64,000 nucleotides of DNA from assembly GCF_010093595.1 (NCBI RefSeq), contig NW_022985458.1:391379-455378 (forward strand), read 5' to 3'. This document shows positions 47,085 to 58,250 of this stretch, piece after piece (position 1 is the first letter of the stretch; every line of letters starts with the position of its first letter). A program made the translations under genes and the position numbers. Origin of the DNA: Mytilinidion resinicola (taxonomy: Eukaryota; Ascomycota; Dothideomycetes; Mytilinidiales; Mytilinidiaceae). Under the pieces are notes generated by a model that saw nothing but the letters and a program-made list of their open reading frames with translations, did no database searches and was not told where the DNA came from.

Positions 47085-48674
47085 CATATATATATTAAAA
47101 TAATTACTACGTTACTTGCTGTATTTGCCTAATTTCGAAGTCTAATAAGTATCGAAAGCTTGACGTAACTTTACCTCTAATTCTAGCAAGATCCCAAGAT
47201 TTCGAGTTCTTAACCCTCCTATTATTCTCTAATCTAAAACCAAGTTAATTATACTCTTCCCTAATAAGTATCCTATAAAATGCGCAATAAAGTCCCTAAA
47301 TTCCTCGCTATCTAGAATGCGATTAAAGAATTTTAATTGGGCAAAAAAGGAGGGTAATAGTGTAAAGCCCCTGGAGTTTTAGAACTGTAGAAGATTAAGG
47401 AAGTAAAAAGTATTAGTTATAAACACTATTAAGTTGGATTTTCTCCTCTTGGTTCTAAGAGAGATCGTGGCTAATATATAATAGACTATCGCTTTACTAA
47501 TATAGGATAACGCGAGCAATTTAATAGGTAATAATATAACAGTGCGCTGAAGACTAGTTCTATTACTTATCCGAATTCATTAATAAAGCAATAATCGAAT
47601 CTGGCCGAAAATTTATAGGTTTAGTGCTATCGTTATATTTAACCGTTTAATTTTCGATGCTTCGCCAGTTGCTGGTAAAAAAGGCCTATATATAACTAGC
47701 TCACTTTCTTATAATTTACCTAGTAGAGTAAAGTTGCAAATAATATCTAGAAGGAAATATCTTATATAAAGTTACTAAGTATAACGGATATTAAGAATAA
47801 TTAACTAAACACAGGAGACTAAGCGAGTGCCTTCGCCAGCAAAGCATAACCTATTTTATCTCTCCTCTTAAACCTCCTTAAAAGCCCATCTTACTATCCT
47901 AGCCGCAATACAATCTCTATTATACCCCTAATGCTAAGAGCAAGCCTAAATATCTTCCTTTTAAAACTCTAAGGAGCTCCTATTAAAGCATTTGCCCGTT
48001 GGCTCGCTAAGCACTTAAATACCTTAAGGCTAATTACTGTAGTAGTAGCTATAAACACTATTTAAATCGCTATATCCTAAGTTAAGTGTCTACTAATAGA
48101 TGTCTAGATTGTCTGTAGAATCTATATTCTGTTTAAGTTTCTGTTAAATATTATCTAAATGGAACTTAAATTGCATGTAGCATAAGTTCTGGGGATATCG
48201 GCGGATTCCCGAATTTAAGATTGTTTTTAATGGATGTATAGAATTCGGTGGCGGTGGTGGTAGTTATATAGAGTCTGCGATTAAAAGACTTTCTAGACTT
48301 AGGACGGCAGTTTAAATATATAGTATGTCCTATTCTTTAGTATCTATCTGTTAAAGTCGGCTCGGCAATTATAGTACTATATAAGTAAGGAATGCAAGCT
48401 CTCTAGGGTTCCCAATCTATAGTTTTATATAAGAGGTTTATTATTAGACTGGCCGGAAGCGTCCGAAAAATTAGAAGCCTGGGAGGAGACGCTAGTATAA
48501 CAGCGCTAGTAGGTGGACGAATTAGAGCAGAAGCACTATCACGCATTATCTATTGTTTGCAGTTCTGTTACAGCAGACGGGCGTCTATTGGCCACGCGCC
48601 GCCATAGCCAACCGTGCTACGCTCGCGCAGTACGCTAGTGGTGCGTTGCTTGCTGTTAACTATATTACTGCCAG
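47085..48674. other. Degraded sequence, no gene recognised
   Basis: Moderate to strong RIP. Open frames are short. A 70-codon frame at 48553 runs into the inverted-repeat element and has no known domain. Confidence 0.4.
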
Positions 48675-48682
48675 TACCTTAA

Positions 48683-49334
48683 GGACGAGCTTAATTACTA
48701 CCCCCTATTTCTCTCCGCATTACCCCCCTTTTCTTTTCCTACCACCCCCCCTATATTTAGCCTAGCTCCGGCCGGTAATAACTTTGTTCCACTAATTAGA
48801 TTTACTTATTTATACAAATTAGAAAGGATGTATACACAAATTAGAAAGGCTATATAAATTAGAAAGGATATATACACATGCAGCAATAGTCTATTCACTC
48901 TCTTTACTATAGCTAGAAGCGGAAAGCTCCTAGATAACTACTTTTAATTGCTGATTAAAAGGAACGCTGTATATACTATTATACTAAGGTTTTACACCTG
49001 AAGATCCTCCCGCTGCACCAGCTCCTTTACTATAAACAGCCTTCTCCTTAGGAGTAGATAAAGGGCCATTCTTAAGGGCTAGTTAACTGTCGGAGACTAA
49101 GGAAATAGAACCCTGGGTTGCTGTTAGGGTGCCTGCTTATCCGGTAGAAAAAGAGGTCCGGTGCTATATTAGTGAATTAAGACCGTTATTTAACACTACT
49201 ATTGCCTAAGCGATAACCTAATTAGTGGAACAAAGTTATTATAAGCCGAAGCTAGACTAAATATAGGGGGGGTAGTAGGAAGAGAAAAGGGGGGTAGTGC
49301 GGAGAGAAAGAGGGGGTGGTAATTAAGCTCGTCC
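48683..49334. mobile_element. 652-bp inverted-repeat (MITE-like) element
   Basis: Two arms of about 117 bp, 48683-48799 and 49218-49334, match as inverted repeats (outer end GGACGAGCTTAATTAC, inner end TTTGTTCCACTAATTAG) with scattered substitutions. The flanks are TACCTTAA (48675-48682) and TATCTTAA (49335-49342), an 8-bp duplication with one C-to-T. The centre holds three AAATTAGAAAGG repeats (48815-48875) and no obvious transposase. An 8-bp duplication is typical of hAT elements, but hAT repeats are normally short. Family undecided. Confidence 0.75.
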
Positions 49335-49540
49335 TATCTTAACCGCCTTTAGTCCCGATCTATAAAATCTGCAAGCGCTGCCTCTCGCCGAGTTCACCTT
49401 AATAAACGAGTAAGAGGAGTAACATCGCTTACTAATATACGTAACCTGTTAGACAAAACCGTCTACTTATATATATAACTTAGAGAACTCGAGAAAATTG
49501 CCTGCTGTACCTCCTAAGTAGAGTGCTAATCTAAACGACC

Positions 49541-52031
49541 CTATGCATACAAGTTTAAATTCTCCACCGATCCAACACCTTTAAAGTTAAGTTCGAACTC
49601 TTTGTTCGCTGTAACAGCGGTTTCTAGATACTTATATACAAGCTTCTCTCCTGCGTTGCTAGCTAAGGCAAGCCCAATTCGTATAGTGTTCTTAATCTAA
49701 AATATTATATTAGCATTAAGTTTAGAAGCTCTCGATTAATTATTGCTTTACCTGTTTTCCGTTAAAATAATAAGCGCGAAGCTTATTCAGATCTCTAGGA
49801 GAGATGTTAGCAGTAGCACCGGCCTGCCGGAAGAAGATTTTCCATACTTTCTCTTTTGCTACTTCGTCTAGGTTGTTATATCTAAGTGCGAGATGTATTT
49901 TGCTCTGCATAGCGTTGTTAAACATACTAACTCTATTTATTATAAGAAATATAACGCCTTAGAAATACTCTAGCTACTGTAGGAAGACTAATACTAAGCT
50001 ATTATATTAGAGGTTGTACGGCGACCGTTGTTTAAGGAAGATATTAGCCTTATTAAAAAGGAGCACAGCGCTCCAGCGTTGAACGATATTAAGGATTGGA
50101 GACAGATGCGCTTCTAGTCCGGCCGGATCTAAATTAAGGTCTCCCGCATAAGCCTTTAAACAGTTAAACTAATATATAACTCTGCTCGGCAAGGGAATAA
50201 ACTATATAAAGAGGTCTTCTCTAGAACTCTGCAATTCCTTTAGCTGTTAATATCTTTCCCACCCCAGGCGAGCCACTAGAAATTAATAATTAGTCCGCTA
50301 AAATAGCCTGTGCCTAGGCAGTAAACCTACTAAAGCAGGATAATTAGGCCTTGTTCTTTTCCTAAAATCACGTTATTAAATTCAACGTGCTCTAACCTAG
50401 ACTAATAGCCCTCTATAAGTGCTTAAAGCATCTGTTTCTTTTGCTCTGGGATTATAAGCAACTTAAATACTAAGGTATCCCATCTAATATCCTTAATATT
50501 GGCGACGGGAAATTCGCCTATTAGTATTGGTGTTAGTTATATAAGCTATCGGATAAGAGAGGTAGAGAAGTCTAACCCTATTATTTATTCGCTAAACTAA
50601 AGCTAAGAACTGTCGGATTGCAGATTAAAAGCTCCTCTTTTCTTATCTCTTCGGGAACTATACTATTACTCTTTACCTTGTCTTGCTGCATCTTCTTTCT
50701 TTTAGCATCAAAATCGATTGTATAAAAACCTCGATAAGAAGTCTCCTTAACTCGCGGCTTACTATAGTTAGGATTAGTGTTTTTAAACGCTATCGCGTCT
50801 ACTATAATGCGGCCCTTTATAGAAAATTTTAATAGGCCTTTATTAGTTTAGAAATAACTAAAACCTTTGCAATTATAGTAGTGGATACCTCTAAGAAACA
50901 TAAACTTCCGTCTATTGCGAATAAAATCCTGCCTTATCTTAGCTTCGGTCTCGTAATACGTCAGCGGGAATGCATTAAGAGATGTAATTTTCCTCGTTGA
51001 ACGAAACTCTAGGATGGAAAGAGTGGTTGCCACCTCGCCGAAGACCTTTCCGTTGTAGCCAAGATAGCAACAATTAAGTTCGAAGCGCTTTTCGCCCAAG
51101 AGTAAGGACTTTAACTCGCCTGAATTATATATAAGGCATCTCGGTTAATCCGAGCTATTGCAGACTGTAAAGATGTGTATATTTGGCTGGAATAAGGCCT
51201 AAAGAAGGCTAAAGGTGATTTTGCTATGCTCCAGGAGTAGCAGGAGGCTCTTAGTTATGGATAAGAAATGATTTTCCAGAAACCCTACTAGCACATCGAG
51301 ATACTGTGCACCGATTAAGTCTGGGGAGAGACTCGTTCAATAGGCTTTTAGCTAAGGGAGGAAACTGAATAAGACTTCTGGTGAAATCTGGAATTGAAAT
51401 TAAAATAAGGCCGTATTTATAAAGAACCTACTTATAGTTGGCTTGTCTTCTCTAAGGCAGACGGCTTTTATATCTTTTAGCAATAACTGTAAGATGTTTC
51501 TTAGTTCTTCCAACTTTATATCTAAAAACGTGCTAAAGGATTTATTGTTCTTATCTAGCTTAGGGTTAGCAGAATTAATATATAAGAACACCTAGGATAT
51601 AAACCAAATTACTGCCTTATAATAAATAAGTACTCTTTATACTCGTTATTTTTACTTAACTCTAGTGTCTCTATAATTTTATACTTGCAGTTCGCTCTAT
51701 CCTAGCTATAGAGGGGACTCTGTTAGCTTATACAGGTATTCTTTTAGTTTTGGGGAGTATATATTTCATTTATAAGCTTAAATTTAACCTTAAAAGCCCT
51801 GGCTTAAACTTGCTTTTCCTCTTTACTTACTTAAACCTTAGGAGGAGGCGGCGGCACTTCCTGCGCTTTTGCTATCTTTAGCATGTCCTTAAAGAGTGCA
51901 GCCAATTTAAAGGCAATAAGCTGCTCTAACTGCCCATAGCGAGAAAGCGGTTGGCTTAGGCTACTTAGAGGGGTGGCCGCGGCATAAGGGTTTAAGGGCG
52001 CTGCCGTGATAAGCTTAGATGCGACTAGCAT
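49541..52031 (-). pseudogene. DUF7025-containing AAA+ ATPase, RIP-disabled
   Basis: Minus-strand pieces appear in family order. The N-terminal part begins MLVASKLITAAPL (52031; encoded by ATG). A helical segment AVCLREDKPTISRFF lies at about 51420-51470. The DUF7025-like block is at 51099-50848 (FELNCCYLGYNGKVFGEV, FRSTRKITSLNAFPL). Next come GRIIVDAIAF and NPNYSKPR at about 50820-50750. The end of the AAA module is at 49925-49740 (FNNAMQSKIHLALRYNNL, the sensor/arginine-finger side), followed by the C-terminal LVYKYLETAVTANKEFEL and a stop at 49541. Walker A/B regions around 50350-50000 are too damaged to read. The family is common in filamentous fungi, often in many paralogues, and is thought to act as Bcs1-like or NLR-like ATPases; no role is proven. 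Multicopy status would explain its RIP. Confidence 0.75.
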
Positions 52032-52590
52032 TATTAATCTATAGTGTAAGATTGGAGTAAAGAACTAAACATAGAGGAAGTTAATAGTATTATTTTTCGA
52101 GAGAGGCCTACCCTTCTTTATACATCTCGATGCGATATTTAGCTATACCGCGATTATTTACTATCCTCCTCCCTAGCGATATAATCTAAGGAGACGCCTA
52201 ATTATATATATTATTCCGACAGGTTGGAGAGCTTAATAGAGTTAAGCGATGTAAACGCGGCTGCTTATGCGGACATCGCTAATAGTTTTAATATAAGATT
52301 TTAGTAACAACTATTAGAGCGAATACTACTAATATAGGGGAGACTTTAAGTAAGTAATAGGCTTAAGGTATATTCTTACGGGAATAGAGTTAGGGCCTGC
52401 AGGATAGGATCTTAATCCCGGCTTGTGCAGGACTGGGCGTTAGTGGCGGTGGGGCCTCGCCTGACCTAGTAGGCAATATTCTAGAGGAGAGTATAGATCT
52501 TGCAAAAGTGGCTATTTAACCCTGCTTGCAAGCTTAACAATTATTAATAGAATATGCCCAACTTTTACACACCCCGGACTTAGTACTAAT
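52032..52590. other. Spacer between divergent pseudogenes
   Basis: Would hold two back-to-back promoters (AAA ATPase on minus, coiled-coil gene on plus). RIP-mutated; no motif identified. Confidence 0.4.
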
Positions 52591-53890
52591 ATGCCTCCCC
52601 GCAGACTTAACCACGCTAGCCCCTAACCCGCCCGGGAAGAAACTTTAAAATTCTTAGGTTGTCGATTTTTCGGGCCTATTATATTATCAGTGGTATCTAC
52701 TGCTATATCCTATTTAGAATCTCTTATCTAAAAAGCCGAGTTAATAGCAGAAAGTATAGGCTATATTAAAGCCTGCTAATCTAAGGAACAGTATTACAGT
52801 CTTAAAGCCTTAAGTAATAGGCTTTAAGAGGCTGCAGCGAAAGTTGCGGGACGCATTGAACGCCTCGAGGAAGGACGTGCAGAGCAAATTCGCGAGGAAG
52901 GCAGGAAATTCCTGTCACAGGCAGACACAACCAGGGAAAGCATAATCGAAAACAATTAGCTTAGGAGCATACTAACGTTTAGAAAAAACATTAAATTGAT
53001 TTTCAAAGGCCTAAAGGACTCTGCCCTCGATCCTGGATAGATTACATTAAGGAATAAGCAAACGCGCACGAGATATAAGCTTATTCGGGAGTCGAACCCT
53101 AACAGGGTGATTTCTTAGGGAGCAGCCTTAGCACCTTCTATTTAGACGGCAAGCTACATGCAGAATCATATATTTAATTACCTTATTAAGGAGATAGAGC
53201 CCGAAGAAGTGCAGATATAGCCCCTAAAGATAGGAGAGATCTTGCACGTCTTTAAAGTCGAAGAATTATTTGCATAATTATAAAAATATCGTAAATTTCT
53301 CGAAGGTTAGCAGATTTAATATGTAAAATTAGTAAGAAGTTAATTATTCGCTAGATTTTAACAGTTAATCAGGCCCAGAAGCCACTCTAATGCGGCCGAG
53401 GAAACAAAAACGCACTAAAGAAAACACTTAACAAGCCGAACAGTTAGCGCTAGGTATATTAAGCCTCACCACTTAGTTATGCACGAGGCTAATTGTTAAA
53501 ATTCCCAGCCTACGGCCCGAACAGAGGTGCTATATCGGCAGGCAGGCATAAGCAAGAAGCTTTTATTATTCGTAAGGCATTACTAATAATATTTACTATA
53601 GAAATTGAATACAGATACTCGGAAGTACCGATTAGTAAGATACCACGCCTAGGGGGCCTACTATTTAATGCTCTCGAGAGTAGTTATTAATGGAAATAGG
53701 AATATAGCCTAGGAGGAAGATTAACAACAGACTGTATAAATGCATTAGCCCCTAAGAACCGGAGCCAAGACATCTCTATTACTCTAATAGTTGGTAATAA
53801 GAAGGGGATAGAACTGGTTAAGAAATTCCAGCTCGCATCTATGTAAACTTTACTGTAGATCCTATTACGCGAACCTTATATCTAGCAGGA
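52591..53890 (+). pseudogene. Unidentified coiled-coil protein, RIP-disabled
   Basis: ATG at 52591 (MPPRRLNHAS) opens one frame readable through more than a dozen TAA/TAG stops to about 53510. It contains a hydrophobic segment FFGPIILSVVSTAISYLESL, then a charged helix AKVAGRIERLEEGRAEQIRE, and KEIEPEEVQI...LHVFKVEELFA. After a frame change, coherent text continues from 53493 (RKALLIIFTIEIEYRYSEVP, LGGLLFNALESS) to about 53890. The frame change may be an indel or a lost intron. I do not recognise the family. Confidence 0.55.
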
Positions 53891-54175
53891 ATATTATAAG
53901 TACCATCTTCGGAGGGGTTTTCGTGTTCCCAGTACGCCAGGGAGCTCATGTCTGCCTTAGAATCGTAGATCTGAATTAATTTACCTCTTCCTGTTATCTT
54001 TCTGGGGGATGCCACTCCGTCGAATATTATACTGTTTATATATTCCTTCTCTCCTCTAAGGGCTTTCGCTCCAGTCTAAATATAGTTATAAATTAGTTTA
54101 TATTAATATTAAAACGGGTTAAATAACCATATATACCTCCTTAGATATAATAGAAGGCCTTTAATAGTATGTTAA

Positions 54176-54445
54176 GTGTCTAGCAGGTCTACCGATATTA
54201 ATAAAGTTCCTCCAGGCCGAATATTGTATCCTTACTGGTTCTTCGGCGACGTGACGCCGCTTAATTCTGGGCTCGACGGATTCGAATATGCGCCGTATAT
54301 AAGGACAGCTGTTTTTAGTGCAATATTAGCGGCTAAACACGATATACCGCGGATAATACAGCTTATTTTGCTACTTACCGTGACTGTAACATGTTTTAAC
54401 GTTAATAGGCTTAAGGATTTGCAACTCCAGCGTTTCTACCTATAA
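54176..54445 (+). pseudogene. Unidentified open fragment (89 codons, no ATG)
   Basis: An open frame beginning with GTG, encoding GRILYPYWFFGDVTPLNSGL and ending in a stop at 54445. Composition is protein-like, but with no start codon or domain it is best seen as an exon or gene fragment, perhaps the 3' end of the gene to its left. Confidence 0.35.
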
Positions 54446-55226
54446 AGCCGAGGAAGGTTAGCTACACAGTGCGCGTTTTATAGACTATACCGTCGATAGT
54501 AGAACAACGTACAGTTAAAGGCACGCAGCACACGTAGTAAAAGGAGCGAATTCGATAAGCTTAAGAATCGGGGCGAGGGTGTTAAGGTAGGCGCCTTCTA
54601 GTAGTCGGCTAGGAGAGGAGAGCTACAATTCGCGCAAAGATCTGTCAGCCGTTAGTAACCAAGAATAAGATGGATTAGTTGATATTCACCTTAATATCTT
54701 GCAAAAATGCAACCTCTGGGGGGTGTGCATAGAGCAGGCAAGAAGCGCAAAAAGAGGAGGATTGTAAACTCAAACGCAGAGCGACTTTGCTAAACTGCGC
54801 CACCGGCAATCAACGAAGCAGAGTCCACGGGCGTGAGGGAATATAAAGGTGTTATCGGTAAAAGTGTCTAGCTACTCTCGGGTGTTGGTGCCCAACGTTA
54901 AGTTTATATACGAGGGGTTGCACCCGGTTTTGCCCTTGCCCTACTACTATCTTTTAAGCACCACGTGCATATCGAACCAGCCCGTTGAGCAGCGGAACGG
55001 GGAAGGCGTCCGCGATGACGCGCATTTTAGTTATGCATTTAGCCCTAGTCTATAGTGTTGGAGTCGCTAGATATATACAGCTCTATTTCACCGCTTGCAA
55101 ATAGCCTCTTAATATCTGCGAGGGATTGCATAATCGTGCCTGTTCTTAACTAGTTATTTGTAGGGCAAACGGGTTATTAATTCCACCAAACGCCCACAGC
55201 CACAAAATAGACCTGGGTAAGATAAT
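54446..55226. other. No gene recognised; tRNA-like remnant inside
   Basis: On the minus strand, CCGGTGGCGCAGTTTAGCA at 54788-54806 resembles a tRNA D-arm/A-box. A decayed B-box-like GTTTACAATCC lies ~30 nt further on, near 54760, suggesting a tRNA pseudogene or SINE head. The rest is unassigned. Confidence 0.3.
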
Positions 55227-55780
55227 TTGAATTGGGCGGCCTTGCTCACGTGGCCCGCGATACTACCACGCACGTTGCCTTCTCGCATGCTCCGTCCCTG
55301 TCACCGTCAGATCTTTTTTGCACCGCCTTTTCGTCTTGCTCGACGCTATAAGTCTTGCCGACGTCCAGTTGGACGACGTCTTTGGCGCCGGCGGCGCACA
55401 CGAAAACCCCTACCCTACCCCCTCCTCCGCCCAACACACTGTAGACTACCTCCCCAAGCCGCGCAGAATAATGCCCTCATCTTCCCTCCGTCCTTTCGCG
55501 CGCTTCGAAGCGCACACGCTCCCCTCTCGCTGAGATAAGCCCGCCGCCGAACGGTCCATCGCCGACCGATAACCCTCGTCTTCCTGCCCTGCCTTGAAGC
55601 GCCTTCGGACGACCGCACGTAAAAAAGCTTCTGGCGCGTAGTCCCAGATTCGCACCCGATCTACACCGAAGGCTGCACAAATGAATATAATTATGGAAAC
55701 CGAAAATAGCGGTGCGCTGAACAGGACTGCAGCATAGTAGCGCAACCGGCCGCTGAAGCCTGTTTGCGGCATTTAGAAAG
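55227..55780 (+). repeat. GC-rich block, copy 2 of the segment shared with 22.5 kb
   Basis: Little affected by RIP. Overlapping open frames exist on both strands (103 codons on plus, 108 on minus) and none has a recognised domain. The part at 55561-55770 matches 22500-22660. Because the shared frame IADR.PSSSCPAL...TARKKAS has in-frame stops in both copies, I treat this as a duplicated broken segment, not a live gene. Confidence 0.45.
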
Positions 55781-56069
55781 GGACGCTACGGATGGCACTA
55801 ATCTAAATGCGACACCACGGGTGACTCGACCCGTAGTTATCCTAGCCCTCACTGTAATAGCGACGCCCGTCCAAAGCAAAGAGCGCTGTAATAATTAAGT
55901 GAATTACTAAGCTAGGAATTTAATAGTTTAACAGAATAAACAAGCATTTAACAAAATCCTCTGCCGTTATAAATATAGGATTTCACGCGTGGCCGACATC
56001 CAATGCCTCTATTTCTTCTCTTCTTAACCAGGCCAGCCTTAATTATAGTAAACCTATATATTAGCCGGA
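55781..56069. other. No gene recognised
   Basis: AT-richer toward the right; nothing supportable. Confidence 0.35.
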
Positions 56070-58250
56070 GTATCGCTCTGCTCCTTTATAAGTGTCTGCC
56101 CTTTGCAATATTGAAATTTGCCATCTGTCTATAACCACTCTTCGCGCTGCTAAGTCGTTGCAACGTTTGCCGGGGAGCTTTGCGAAACGGGCACAACGGC
56201 AGGTCCATGGCTGTGTGAGCTGTCGGTAGATTCACCGGCGTTGCGTCGCTTTGGCTCGGTCTGTGGGGGCTTAGAACGCCTGCTGGAACGTTTAGCCGGT
56301 GGTCTGTAATCCAGCTCCTCTGTTAAACTATCGGATTCCTTAAAGTCCCCCTATATATTAGAATCTCTATTCGGCGACGTTTAAAATACCCTACTTGTGG
56401 TGTAGGCTTCTGTATCCAACACTGCTGTTACGAAACTTAAAGCAGGGCTAGCGCCTAATGCATCACCCGCTAGATTACCTGTCGGTGCTGGTGCTGGTGC
56501 TTCAGCTTTAACGGGGTCAGCTCTCTCGTTCGCTTGTCGAATAGCTTTGTCCCTCTGCTCTTTTGCCTAGTCTCTTACATTTCTGTACGCCCCAGCACTC
56601 TGTCGGAAAGTGTCCAGGTTGTTTATCATCGCAAAAGCCCCCAGCTAAGTCATGTGGTACTCTAGACGGCCCCCAGGAGTAGATAGCTAAGCACGGTAGC
56701 TGGTGTACATTTTAAAAGTGCCGCCGTGATAAATCGACGTAACAGTATAAGCGTTGTTATCGGAAACAGGCTTGTCTTTCCCGTATAACTGAAGACTGTG
56801 CATGCCTCTTGCTCCCAATGCGCCGTCGTAATAAGCCTGTCGTCCAGCCACCGCCAGCGATCCATCCGGCCCCTTGGCCGCCAGGAAAAAGTTTGGCGCG
56901 AGGGGAAGGTCGTGCTGTGACGGAGTACGTGTTTGTATCCTATATTTAGCCCTCTTAGTAATACGGTATGCTTGGTAAGAAGCTGTACCAGAACCAGCTG
57001 GAACCAGCTAGAACCAGCGATACGGCTTACAAAGCCTACCCATACGCAGTATATATACTGCGCATGTAAGATAGATAGTTCCTCACTCAATACATTACCT
57101 AACCCGTTCAACGTATTGTTTCACAACCATCCTCATGCTGCGTTGAAGGAGTGATTTGGCCGCCAATCTCGTCGCGGACTTTTCGAGCGAGCTGTTCGGG
57201 GCGCGCGCCGTAGTAGATGTCTGGGTTCCCGGGTGTAAGCGTGCCGTCCGTCAGAGGGTCGAGGTTAGTAAACGGGATTCCTCCCGAGCGGCATCTCGCG
57301 TCCGCGATCTTGCCCTCGATGATGGGAATCACGGATTCTGAAACCTGCTTTTCTTTGGCGGCATGCGCGTCTGCCCGCGCAAATCTTTTATATTCTTTAT
57401 TAGTGAATTTAGATGGCGAAAGAGATAGTCGAGGTTATACTAATATATATTTAAAATTCTTCTAGTTGTCTAGCTTTGCGGGCAGACGACTATTAGAGTA
57501 TTTGTATATATTAGGATAAACAGTGTTATTAATAAGGTGTTAATAAAAGGCGCGGTTATAAACCCCGGTGCTTATTATTTTTGTTGTAGTAGGCTTAGTG
57601 CTTAGGGGATTTACTAAACCCTGTTGTCGGCTCTAAGAACTTAACTGGCTCGAGCTTATCGTGTAATAGGAAGGATGTATAGGTTCGGGGTACTAGAAAG
57701 CGTTATTAGCTTTAGCGGTAGCTGGAAAGTATCTTACAGTATATATATTCCTTAAGTCTAATAGATCTGGACCACCGTGTCTGGTAAACAGCTTTACGTC
57801 CTTAAGGGTCTTCGAATCGCAACAGCGAAGGTAGTCGGCGGTGTCTTGGGCGGTTTGGCAACTTCTCCTTAACTAAGCGAGGAAGTTTCAAGTGGCCGGC
57901 TGGCGGACTCGTTGATACAGTGAACAGGGTGGGTTTAGAGCAGCTTAAGTGTTTCTTCGGTCTAGCTCTCTTAACGCTTGTTTCGTTAACCAGATCTTTA
58001 ATAAGTTATCCTAAAATACCGCCGGTGGTTAGGATCCGCTGTAATAGCTAAGCCTCTGCTTTTTCAACGCCGGTTGCAATGCTTTGTTCGGTTAAGGCCG
58101 CTCTAAGCGTTAACGCTTGCGTGAACCTAAAAGTTGTGGTTCAAGCATCTAGTAATTGTAAACAAGACGGGGGGCTGCTTAAGAGGCGGGCGGGGAGCAG
58201 CGCCTTTTTAGTGCGCAGCTTACTATATCCTGCGACATATACGGGGTTGG
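56070..58250 (-). pseudogene. DUF7924-type fungal protein, RIP-disabled
   Basis: The minus strand reads, in order: LRELDRRNT (about 57980), a FLAxLRR-type helix and FTRHGGPDLLDLR (57800-57765), then AKEKQVSESVIPIIEGKI and GGIPFTNLDPLTDGTLTPG (57360-57220). YYGARPEQLARKVRDE and GGQITPSTQH follow (to about 57135). After an insertion the text resumes as QHDLPLAPNFFLAAKGPDG, RQAYYDGALGARGMHSLQ and NNAYTVTSIYHGGTLKMYTS (56910-56700), TFRQSAGAYRNVRD, and a Pro/Ser-rich basic tail ending near 56070. The core resembles fungal DUF7924 proteins, whose fold is suggested to be nuclease-like; biochemical role unproven. Stops are RIP-type. Start not located; N-terminus upstream of 58250 is unclear. Confidence 0.7.
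56930..57125. mobile_element. ~196-bp insertion inside the DUF7924 pseudogene
   Basis: The reading frame breaks between PSTQH and SQHDL. The inserted DNA starts TGTTTGTATCC and ends TATTGTTTCACA (TG...CA ends) and contains a CGCAGTATATATACTGCG palindrome and three GAACCAGCT repeats. The flanks repeat TCGTGCTG.G...GGAGT on both sides (56910-56926 and 57133-57152), so target sequence seems duplicated. Possibly a small solo LTR or other short element. Confidence 0.5.

Noticed and set aside
55246..55772. Overlapping 60-108 codon frames on both strands as genes
   Set aside because: GC-rich sequence opens several frames at once, none has a domain, and the segment shared with 22.5 kb has stops in its best frame.
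56662..57111. 149-codon minus frame as a gene
   Set aside because: It runs in the wrong frame through the DUF7924 pseudogene and the inserted segment.
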